From Pseudobutyrivibrio ruminis (GTDB lineage Bacteria > Bacillota > Clostridia > Lachnospirales > Lachnospiraceae): a stretch of DNA of 44,167 nt. The notes under the pieces are model-generated. The model saw only the letters and a program-made list of their open reading frames with translations, did no database searches and was not told the origin of the DNA. Below, one piece after another: positions 15,710 to 22,918 of this stretch (within the stretch, counting starts at the first letter, position 1; the number at the start of each line of letters is the position of its first letter). The position numbers and the translations under genes are program-made. The stretch is taken from contig NZ_SVET01000021.1 in assembly GCF_015057245.1 (NCBI RefSeq), forward strand, positions 1-44,167, written 5' to 3'.

Positions 15710-18136
15710 ATGTTGAGAAAAAAATTATTAAGAGATATAAAGGAAAACCTGGGACAGTTCTTTACCATTTTTGCCATGATTTTTTTGGCGATTATGGCAT
15801 TTTCAGGTATCAATGCTTTTTCAGATGGATTGAAGTATTCTTCAGTAGAATTCTATGAAAAGAATAATCTTCAAGATTTATGGTTGTATGGAGAAAATTT
15901 TTCCGAGGAAGATTTAGATAAAATTAAGGCGTTAGACAATGTAGCAGACGTGGAAAGATATCTTTCGATGCAGGGCTCAGTAGATGTGGAAAATAAGGAG
16001 AATTCAGAACTTGAAAATATTCAAGCTGAGTTGAATTTTCTGGATGCAGAGGATGATGAAAAGAATATTTCTTCTATGTATTTAAGAGATGGTGAGGAAT
16101 ACAGCCCTGATAAAGATGGTGTTTGGGTTGGATATTATTTCGCTAAGGCCAGAGATATTGAAGTTGGAGATGAACTGACATTTTATGTAGAGGGCTATGA
16201 ATTTACAGAGGTGGTTCGAGGAATTGTATCATCTCCAGATCACGTATATACGGTATCTGATCCTACTGTTATTTTCCAGGATGCCGCTGATTTTGGATGG
16301 GTCTATTTGTCCATGAATGAGTGTCCTATAGATTTTGGAATGGATGATTTCTACATCTATCCAAATGCTATAGTTGATGTGACAGGAGTAGCTCCAAATC
16401 CATATATTAATTCTAATAAGCTTGATGAATTTGAGAACAAGTTAAAGTCAGTAAAGAATGAGCTGTATGAGCTTGATGACATTTCTATAAGTGCAATCAC
16501 TGGTAGAGATGTATGGCCATCTTATGAGACTTTAAAGGCTGAATCGGAGGAGGGTGATACCTACTCAGGAATGTTTACTGTATTGTTTGTTTTCATAGCA
16601 GGTCTTTCTGTTGTTACAACTATGAGTCGATTTGTAAAGAAACAGAGAGTGCAGATTGGAACATTGAAGGCTTTAGGATTTAGAAATAGAAAAGTTACAA
16701 TGCATTATATTGCATATGGCTTTTGGGTAAGTTTAATTGCTGCAATTCTTGGAATTGTAATTGGTGGTCCTGTACTTGGTCAACCTTTCCTTAACATGGA
16801 GCTCTCTATGTTTGATTTGCCAGACGCTCACAGATGTATTCTAAGTAAGAATTATATAGTTGCTTCTTTAATTGTTATCGTAATTACGATAATAACTTAT
16901 TATTCAATAAAGAGTATTTTGAAGGAATCTGCAGCTCAAACTCTTAGACTTGAAGTTCCACACATTAAAATTAAGGCAAAGGAAGGTGGCAAAGGACTAA
17001 GCGCTAAATTGCCATTTTCCGTAAAATGGAATCTGAGGGATATTTTCAGAAGTAAATCTAGAAGTATCATGGCTATAGTTGGTGTTATGGGTTCTACACT
17101 TTTAATAGTGATGGCATTTGGCATGCAGGATTCACTTCAGCACTATCTTGTATGGGAGTTTGATAAGATACAAGCATATAATTACAAGCTCAATCTTTCA
17201 GAAAATGTTTCAGATGAAAGATTGGATGAATTGTTTGATGCATACGGAGATGCAACCAGTCAGACAGTTGCCATCGAATACAAGGATTCAGAGGGTAATA
17301 TAGTAACTTCTTCTATTACTGTAAATGATTCAGATGGATATTTACGAGTATCTGACCATGATACAAACACCTATGATATTAATGATGGAATACCAGGAAG
17401 CACAGATGGAGACGTAAATGAAGCGGGGGCGCTTTTTGCAACAGAAAAACTTCTAAAAGATAATGGATTTTCATTAGGAGATACAGTTAAATGGAGAATC
17501 ATGGGGGAGGATGATTGGTATGAAACTAAGATTGTAGCCGCCTACAGAGATCCGCAGAGTCAACAGTTTTCTATGACAAGAGTAGCCTTTGAAGGTCTGG
17601 GCGAGGATTATGTTTGCGATACCATTTATACAAATGATGATCTTAGTGATTTAACTGACTCAGATATAGATGGAGTATCTACGATTTCATCAATTGAATC
17701 ACTGAAAGAGCAGATGAATGTTATGCTTGAGATGATAAGCAATATGATAGTTTTATTAATCGCAATATCAGCTATCCTTGGGTTTATTATCATTTACAAT
17801 ATGGGAATCCTTGCACTTAGCGAGAAGATGTACCAGTTTGCAACGCTTAAGGTATTAGGCTTTAAGTTTAATAAACTGGCACTTATTTACACCCAGCAAA
17901 ATCTATGGCTTACCTTAGTAGGGATAATCCTTGGTTTACCACTGGGGTATGAATTTACTGACTGTATGTTTAAATATGCTATAGGTGACAATTACGATTT
18001 CTTTGCAAACATAGATATATCGGCCTATCTTATTGCAATAATAGGTACACTTTTAATCATGTTTGTTACAAGTATTGCTTTGTCTCGTAATCTTAAAAAG
18101 ATAGATATGGTTGCAAGCCTCAAGGCCAATGAGTAA
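15710..18136 (+). CDS. ABC transporter permease with two FtsX domains
   Basis: An 808-residue membrane protein partnering the ATPase upstream. I count eight TM segments: one near 16-38, three around 284-400, one near 452-475, and three around 674-790. Large extracytoplasmic domains follow the first and fifth. This is the duplicated FtsX arrangement of Gram-positive exporters. ATG 15710 lies 2 nt after the ATPase stop. An in-frame ATG at 15692 overlaps the ATPase by 17 nt but has no Shine-Dalgarno, so coupling is likely in either case. The substrate cannot be told from sequence. No two-component system is adjacent, unlike the BceAB class. Confidence 0.9.
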   Translation: MLRKKLLRDIKENLGQFFTIFAMIFLAIMAFSGINAFSDGLKYSSVEFYEKNNLQDLWLYGENFSEEDLDKIKALDNVADVERYLSMQGSVDVENKENSELENIQAELNFLDAEDDEKNISSMYLRDGEEYSPDKDGVWVGYYFAKARDIEVGDELTFYVEGYEFTEVVRGIVSSPDHVYTVSDPTVIFQDAADFGWVYLSMNECPIDFGMDDFYIYPNAIVDVTGVAPNPYINSNKLDEFENKLKSVKNELYELDDISISAITGRDVWPSYETLKAESEEGDTYSGMFTVLFVFIAGLSVVTTMSRFVKKQRVQIGTLKALGFRNRKVTMHYIAYGFWVSLIAAILGIVIGGPVLGQPFLNMELSMFDLPDAHRCILSKNYIVASLIVIVITIITYYSIKSILKESAAQTLRLEVPHIKIKAKEGGKGLSAKLPFSVKWNLRDIFRSKSRSIMAIVGVMGSTLLIVMAFGMQDSLQHYLVWEFDKIQAYNYKLNLSENVSDERLDELFDAYGDATSQTVAIEYKDSEGNIVTSSITVNDSDGYLRVSDHDTNTYDINDGIPGSTDGDVNEAGALFATEKLLKDNGFSLGDTVKWRIMGEDDWYETKIVAAYRDPQSQQFSMTRVAFEGLGEDYVCDTIYTNDDLSDLTDSDIDGVSTISSIESLKEQMNVMLEMISNMIVLLIAISAILGFIIIYNMGILALSEKMYQFATLKVLGFKFNKLALIYTQQNLWLTLVGIILGLPLGYEFTDCMFKYAIGDNYDFFANIDISAYLIAIIGTLLIMFVTSIALSRNLKKIDMVASLKANE

Positions 18137-18142
18137 AATAAT

Positions 18143-18156
18143 TGATAGCCCTATCA
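18143..18156 (+). other. Perfect short dyad upstream of rimM
   Basis: TGATAG-CC-CTATCA, with a third TGATAG about 30 nt later (18179-18184). It lies in the 78-nt gap between the exporter permease and rimM, where core-operon transcription must restart or read through. No clear promoter or terminator is seen here. Confidence 0.4.
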
Positions 18157-18214
18157 TTTGCAAAGAGCTATTTGTATATGATAGTCTAATAGAAAAAATT
18201 AGGAGTTAATTAGT

Positions 18215-18733
18215 TTGGAAGATTTATATCAGGTTGGTTCAATTACACAGACTCATGGAATTAGAGGCGAGGTAAAGGTTTTTCCTCTTACAGACGATAT
18301 TTCCAGATTTAAGAATATGAAGAATTTGCTTTTGGATGCAGGTAAGGAGGGCTATATCAGCCTTGAGGTTGAAAATGCTCGTCCACAGAAGAATCTTGTT
18401 ATCCTTAAGTTTAAGGGCATCGATAATATCAATGATATTGAAAAATATAAGGGCCACGGCCTTTATGTGACAAAGGATAATCGCGTAGACCTTAAGGAGG
18501 ATGAGTATTTCATCGCGGATCTTATTGGCTGTGATGTTTATCTTGATTCTGACAAGGATAATAGATTTGGCACTATTTCTGATGTTATGGAAACAGGTGC
18601 TAATGATGTTTATGAGATTACCCTTGAAAGCGGCAAAACTGTTCTCGTTCCAGCTATCAAGGATTGCATCTTGGATGTAGATATCGAAGGACGCAGAATG
18701 GAAATTCATTTGATGGAAGGATTGATGGATTAA
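18215..18733 (+). CDS. rimM: Ribosome maturation factor RimM
   Basis: A 172-residue 16S rRNA maturation factor that binds S19 in the 30S head. The N-terminal RimM beta-barrel begins VGSITQTHGIRGEVKVFPLTDD. A PRC-barrel C-terminal half follows, with YFIADLIGCDVY and ETGANDVYEI. The start is a TTG with AGGAG 9 nt upstream. trmD begins 1 nt after its stop region, as usual. This gene restarts the conserved operon after the accessory insertion. Confidence 0.95.
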   Translation: MEDLYQVGSITQTHGIRGEVKVFPLTDDISRFKNMKNLLLDAGKEGYISLEVENARPQKNLVILKFKGIDNINDIEKYKGHGLYVTKDNRVDLKEDEYFIADLIGCDVYLDSDKDNRFGTISDVMETGANDVYEITLESGKTVLVPAIKDCILDVDIEGRRMEIHLMEGLMD

Positions 18734-18734
18734 T

Positions 18735-19433
18735 ATGAAGTTTTATATTTTAACCCTTTTTCCAGAAATGATTGAGGATGCGTTAAATACCAGTATCCTT
18801 GGCCGTGCTAGCAAGGCTGGTTCTATTTCATTCGAAGCTATTAATATTCGTGATTACACACTTGATAAGCATAAAAAGGTGGATGATTATCCATATGGCG
18901 GTGGTGCCGGCATGGTTATGCAGGCTCAGCCTATCTATGATGCATACCAGGCAGTTTGTGAAAAGGCTGGACACAAGGTTCATTGCATCTATTTGACACC
19001 ACAGGGGAAGCTTTTCAAGCAGCCAGATGCAAAGACACTTGCTTTAAAAGAAGATATTTGCTTACTTTGCGGACATTACGAGGGCATCGATGAAAGAGTA
19101 CTTGAGGAAATCGTTGACGAGTATTATTCAATCGGTGATTATGTACTTACTGGCGGTGAGCTTCCATCACTTGTTATGATTGATGCTATTTCACGTATGG
19201 TTCCAGGGGTACTTACAAACTCAGAATCAGGAGAGGATGAATCTTTAGAAAACAATCTTTTGGAATATCCTCAGTATTCTAGGCCAGAGATTTGGAATGA
19301 TAGACGAGTTCCAGCTATTCTTTTATCAGGTGATCATGCAAAGGTTGATGCGTGGAGACACGAGCAGTCAATTGAGCGCACAAAAGAACGTAGGCCTGAT
19401 TTATATGCTAAATATTTGGAAAATGATTGTTGA
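18735..19433 (+). CDS. trmD: tRNA (guanine37-N1)-methyltransferase TrmD
   Basis: A SPOUT methyltransferase that makes m1G37 in tRNA and prevents +1 frameshifting. The 232 residues include LTLFPEMIED at the N-terminus, YGGGAGMVMQ, and the SAM-binding trefoil-knot segments CGHYEGIDERV and IGDYVLTGGE. It lies immediately after rimM and before rplS, the standard order. Confidence 0.97.
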   Translation: MKFYILTLFPEMIEDALNTSILGRASKAGSISFEAINIRDYTLDKHKKVDDYPYGGGAGMVMQAQPIYDAYQAVCEKAGHKVHCIYLTPQGKLFKQPDAKTLALKEDICLLCGHYEGIDERVLEEIVDEYYSIGDYVLTGGELPSLVMIDAISRMVPGVLTNSESGEDESLENNLLEYPQYSRPEIWNDRRVPAILLSGDHAKVDAWRHEQSIERTKERRPDLYAKYLENDC

Positions 19434-19458
19434 TTATTATAAACAACCATGTTATTAT
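19430..19458 (+). promoter_or_regulatory. Promoter in front of rplS
   Basis: TTGATT (19430-19435), 17 bp, TATTAT (19453-19458). It starts within the trmD stop region and predicts transcription from about 19465, ahead of the leader hairpin. Confidence 0.6.
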
Positions 19459-19477
19459 AAATGAGTTGCAAAAAAGA

Positions 19478-19517
19478 GATGTTCCGCTGTTATTCAATAG
19501 GGAATATTAAGAATGTC
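19478..19517 (+). ncRNA. Candidate L19 ribosomal-protein leader
   Basis: A two-tier hairpin in the rplS leader. The outer stem is GATGTTC (19478-19484) with GAATGTC (19511-19517), two G-U pairs. The inner stem is TATTC (19491-19495) with GAATA (19502-19506). They are separated by an internal loop containing CGCTG. The TGTTCCGCTG element and the position directly ahead of rplS resemble the L19 leader family of low-GC Gram-positives, from memory. Binding by L19 would give autoregulation. Confidence 0.5.
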
Positions 19518-19538
19518 GCTAAATTTGGAGGAATTAAA

Positions 19539-19889
19539 ATGAACGCAAACGAGATTATCAGAAACATTGAAGCTGCCGAGCTTAAGGCAGAAGTACCTGA
19601 GTTTCAGGTAGGTGACACAGTAAAGGTTTACGGCCGTATCGTTGAAGGTAACCGTACTCGTACACAGGTATTCGAGGGTACAGTTATTAAGAGACAGGGT
19701 GGAAGCAACCGTGAGACATTCACAGTTCGTAAGTCATCAAACGGCGTAGGCGTTGAAAAGACTTGGCCACTTCACAGCCCTAACGTTGAGAAGATCGAAG
19801 TAGTTAGAAAAGGTAAAGTTCGTAGAGCTAAGCTATTCTACCTCAGAGAGCTCACAGGTAAGAAGGCAAAGGTTAAGGAGAGAATCTAA
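19539..19889 (+). CDS. rplS: 50S ribosomal protein L19
   Basis: A 116-residue large-subunit protein at the 30S-50S interface. Conserved segments are FQVGDTVKVYGRIVEGNRTRTQVFEGTV (split here by eye into the SH3-like core), RKSSNGVGVEKTWPLHSP and the basic C-terminal KVRRAKLFYLRELTGKKAK. ATG 19539 has a strong GGAGGAA upstream. An in-frame ATG at 19461 would read through the leader structure and is rejected. Confidence 0.96.
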   Translation: MNANEIIRNIEAAELKAEVPEFQVGDTVKVYGRIVEGNRTRTQVFEGTVIKRQGGSNRETFTVRKSSNGVGVEKTWPLHSPNVEKIEVVRKGKVRRAKLFYLRELTGKKAKVKERI

Positions 19890-19904
19890 TCTCGGAATCC
19901 ACTG

Positions 19905-19938
19905 GAACAGTCACTTTATTGTGACTGTTCTTTATTTT
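19905..19938 (+). terminator. Terminator after rplS
   Basis: A perfect 10-bp stem (GAACAGTCAC 19905-19914 with GTGACTGTTC 19921-19930), a 6-nt loop and a TTTATTTTT tail. Confidence 0.92.
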
Positions 19939-19965
19939 TAGACTAAAGTGCGGTATATTTATACT
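19938..19965 (+). promoter_or_regulatory. Possible promoter for the lepB-rbgA-lepB-rnhB operon
   Basis: TTAGAC (19938-19943), 16 bp, TATACT (19960-19965), placed between the rplS terminator and the first signal peptidase gene. Confidence 0.45.
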
Positions 19966-19987
19966 AAAGATTTAAAGGGATTTTTGT

Positions 19988-20584
19988 ATGCTTTTATCAA
20001 TTAAACGATTATTTAATAAAACCTTTCATCGTAAAAACGATGGACTAAATTTTAGAAGACGCCGCAAGAAAATAAATTTCGATAAAGTAAGATACGTTTT
20101 GATATTTTTGCTGGAATTAGTGCTTGTGATTGGCTTGGCATTTGGAGTTGTAACTGCATTCGGTAAACAAGTAGAATGTTCCAATGCATCTATGGAGCCA
20201 ACCTATCAAACATCCGATATATTACTTGTAAACACCATTGCTTACAAGTTTTCTGAGCCTGAGGCAGGGGATGTCATCGCTTTCAAGCCAAAGTCTAATG
20301 TTAATGCCAGCTACAGCGTAAAGCGTGTTATTGCAGTGCCAGGGGATACTATCTATATCAGCAATGGTCGTATTTACATCAATGATGAATTATACAAAGA
20401 AAATCTTGATGTGGAGCGCATAGAAAATCCAGGTATTGCAGCGACTCCAATTACACTTTTGGATGATCAGTATTTTGTACTAGGTGATAATCGTAATTCT
20501 TCAGAGGATTCGCGTTATGAAAGTGTTGGTTTCGTTACCAACGAAGATATTTTAGGCAAGGTTTGGGCTAAATACCCATTCTAA
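19988..20584 (+). CDS. lepB: Signal peptidase I (first copy)
   Basis: A membrane serine protease that removes Sec/Tat signal peptides. The 198 residues have a basic cytoplasmic N-terminus with an RRRRKK cluster (about 23-28). One TM segment lies at about 36-57. Nucleophile Ser68 is in NASMEPT and general-base Lys112 in SVKRVIAVPGD. The GDNRNSSEDSR box follows near 170. A second, divergent copy lies two genes downstream. AAAGGG precedes the ATG. Confidence 0.94.
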   Translation: MLLSIKRLFNKTFHRKNDGLNFRRRRKKINFDKVRYVLIFLLELVLVIGLAFGVVTAFGKQVECSNASMEPTYQTSDILLVNTIAYKFSEPEAGDVIAFKPKSNVNASYSVKRVIAVPGDTIYISNGRIYINDELYKENLDVERIENPGIAATPITLLDDQYFVLGDNRNSSEDSRYESVGFVTNEDILGKVWAKYPF

Positions 20585-20596
20585 CGAGAGGTGAAT

Positions 20597-21436
20597 ATGG
20601 AATTTCAATGGTATCCAGGGCATATGACCAAAGCAAAGCGTCAGATGCAGGAGGATATAAAACTTATAGATTTGGTTATCGAGGTTATCGACGCTAGATG
20701 TCCTATATCTAGCCGAAATCCTGATATAAATGGACTTGCTAATGGCAAGCTTCGTCTTGTTCTTTTAAACAAATCTGATTTAGCAGACAAAGCTGTTAAT
20801 CAGAAATGGATTTCGTATTTCAAGGATCAGGGCTTTTATTGCGTCGAGCTTGATTCCCGTGATAGAAAGAACATGAAGGGCGTTCAGGCCACACTTGATG
20901 AGGTTTGCGCCGCAAAGTTTGAAAAGGACAGAAAACGTGGCATTAAGAATCGCCCAGTTAGAGCCATGGTTGTAGGTATTCCTAATGTTGGAAAGTCTAC
21001 ATTCATTAATTCATTTGCAGGTAAAGCAGTAGCAAAGACGGGTAATAAGCCAGGTGTTACAAAGGGCAAACAATGGATTAAGCTTAACAAATCAGTGGAG
21101 CTTCTTGATACACCAGGTATCCTTTGGCCAAAGTTTGAGGATAATACTGTTGGTTTGCATTTAGCATTTATTGGCTCTATCAACGATGCAATCATCGAGA
21201 CTCGAGAGCTTGCAATGGAGCTTGTAGATTTTATAAAAGAGACTTATCCAGGAGCATTAGCTGCTCGTTATGAAGTAAATGAAGATTTAGTTAATCATGA
21301 AATTATTACTGAAATTGCCCTCAAGAGAAACTTCTTGAAAAAGGGCTCTGAGCCAGATTTCGACAAGGCTGCTTCAGTTTTAATAGATGAATTTAGGAAC
21401 GGTAGTCTAGGAAAAATTTCACTTGAAAGGCCATAA
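20597..21436 (+). CDS. rbgA: Ribosome biogenesis GTPase RbgA (YlqF)
   Basis: A circularly permuted GTPase needed for late 50S assembly (L16 incorporation). The permutation is visible: the G4 motif NKSDL comes first (about 60-64), then G1 GIPNVGKST (about 127-135), then G3 DTPG. The DAR motif is in VIDARCPISSRNP. The 279 residues match the family length. I chose ATG 20597, with GAGAGGTG upstream; a GTG at 20591 lies within that Shine-Dalgarno. It sits between the two signal peptidase genes and 2 nt before the second. Confidence 0.95.
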   Translation: MEFQWYPGHMTKAKRQMQEDIKLIDLVIEVIDARCPISSRNPDINGLANGKLRLVLLNKSDLADKAVNQKWISYFKDQGFYCVELDSRDRKNMKGVQATLDEVCAAKFEKDRKRGIKNRPVRAMVVGIPNVGKSTFINSFAGKAVAKTGNKPGVTKGKQWIKLNKSVELLDTPGILWPKFEDNTVGLHLAFIGSINDAIIETRELAMELVDFIKETYPGALAARYEVNEDLVNHEIITEIALKRNFLKKGSEPDFDKAASVLIDEFRNGSLGKISLERP

Positions 21437-21438
21437 GC

Positions 21439-22140
21439 ATGAAGGTTATCGACTTTAACGAGGAAGAGCAGGAAATCAAAAGAGACATCGAAAGGGCTAG
21501 ACAGAATATTAAAGAAGTAGAAGATTTGTCGGACTTCGATTCAAAGCCTAAAAAAGAAAAGAAGAAAAAGAAGGATGATGAGGAAGAACCTCTTACAAAA
21601 GCATCAGTAGCTAAGGAAATCATCAGCGTTATTATCAATGTGCTTGTATGTTTTGGAGTTGTTTTTCTTATCACTCATTTCATAGGACAACGTACGGTAG
21701 TTAGTGGTTCATCTATGGAAGATACTTTGTCAGATGGGGACAATCTTATCGTTGACAAAATCAGCTATCGTTTTAACGAACCAGAGCGTTTTGATGTTGT
21801 TGTTTTTCCACCTAAATATGAGGAAGACACATATTACATTAAGCGAATCATCGGCTTGCCAGGCGAGGTAGTTAGCATAGACAGCGAAGGCACTATTTAC
21901 ATCAATGGCCAGGTTCTTGATGAGCAATATGGCACTGATGTTATTATGAACGCTGGCCTTGCTAGCAGCGAAATTCTTCTTGGACCTGATGAATACTTTG
22001 TTCTAGGAGACAATCGAAACAACAGTACAGACTCGCGTTTTGAGGCTGTTGGTAATGTTAAAGGTGAAGACATTGTGGGACGAGCTTGGCTTAGAGTTTA
22101 CCCATTTGATTCATTTGGACTTGTAGAGAATATAGAATAG
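21439..22140 (+). CDS. lepB: Signal peptidase I (second copy, long charged N-terminus)
   Basis: A 233-residue paralogue of the first lepB. It has an N-terminal cytoplasmic extension of about 55 highly charged residues (acidic, then a lysine run, then acidic) before the TM at about 60-80. The nucleophile is Ser92 in GSSMEDTL and the general base Lys135 in YYIKRIIGLPGE. The usual Pro after SM-x is Asp here (SMED). The GDNRNNSTDSR box is intact, so activity is expected. The different entry motif and N-terminus suggest a different substrate preference or partner. Confidence 0.92.
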   Translation: MKVIDFNEEEQEIKRDIERARQNIKEVEDLSDFDSKPKKEKKKKKDDEEEPLTKASVAKEIISVIINVLVCFGVVFLITHFIGQRTVVSGSSMEDTLSDGDNLIVDKISYRFNEPERFDVVVFPPKYEEDTYYIKRIIGLPGEVVSIDSEGTIYINGQVLDEQYGTDVIMNAGLASSEILLGPDEYFVLGDNRNNSTDSRFEAVGNVKGEDIVGRAWLRVYPFDSFGLVENIE

Positions 22141-22142
22141 AC

Positions 22143-22907
22143 ATGAGCGAAAAGAAGATTTCAGAAATTCAAAAAGAATACAAAGAGACTAGTGAGCTTT
22201 TACTTCCAGATTTTATCGAAGAATATATTAATGACGGCCGACCAGGAGTTTCAAAAATCATAGGCATGGCCCAGAAACGTATGGAAAAGCTTCGTATTGA
22301 GAGGGAACGCATAGAACGCCTCAAGGAATATGAAAACCAGTATTGGCCTGAATTTGACTATATTGGCGGTATTGATGAAGTTGGAAGAGGACCACTTGCA
22401 GGCCCTGTTGTTACAGCTTGCGTTGTCTTGCCAAAGGATTGCAGTATTCTTTATATCAATGATTCTAAAAAGCTTTCAGCCTCAAAAAGAGAAGAACTAT
22501 ACGAAATCATTATGAAAGAGGCTGTTTCAGTTGGAATTGGCGTATGCTCAGAGCAGCGCATAGATGAAATCAACATCCTTCAGGCTACATACGAAGCAAT
22601 GCGCCAGGCTATTTCAGAATGCTCAGTAGAGCCACAGGTACTGTTAAATGATGCAGTTACTATACCTGAGGTAAAAATACATCAGGTTCCAATTATAAAG
22701 GGTGATGCCAAATCAATATCTATCGGTGCAGCCAGCATTATTGCAAAGGTTACTAGAGATAGAATGATGGTAGAATACGACAGCATTTATCCTGAATATC
22801 ATTTTGCATCTAACAAGGGTTACGGTAGCGCAGAGCATATCGAGGCTCTCAAGAAATACGGCCCTTGTCCAATTCATAGAAGATCCTTCATAGGAAACTT
22901 TGTTTAA
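22143..22907 (+). CDS. rnhB: Ribonuclease HII
   Basis: Removes ribonucleotides and RNA primers from RNA/DNA hybrids. The catalytic DEVGRGPLAGP motif lies at residues 78-88 (Asp78, Glu79). A further conserved Asp is in LLNDAVTIP (about 172), and SIGAASIIAKVTRDR follows. An N-terminal region of about 70 residues, rich in charged helices, precedes the domain, as in Firmicutes RNase HII. It starts 2 nt after the second lepB. Confidence 0.95.
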   Translation: MSEKKISEIQKEYKETSELLLPDFIEEYINDGRPGVSKIIGMAQKRMEKLRIERERIERLKEYENQYWPEFDYIGGIDEVGRGPLAGPVVTACVVLPKDCSILYINDSKKLSASKREELYEIIMKEAVSVGIGVCSEQRIDEINILQATYEAMRQAISECSVEPQVLLNDAVTIPEVKIHQVPIIKGDAKSISIGAASIIAKVTRDRMMVEYDSIYPEYHFASNKGYGSAEHIEALKKYGPCPIHRRSFIGNFV

Positions 22908-22918
22908 TTAGGTGAATT

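Noticed and set aside
18239..18709. Minus-strand reading frame opposite rimM (156 codons)
   Set aside because: It is a shadow of rimM with no recognisable domain or start signal.
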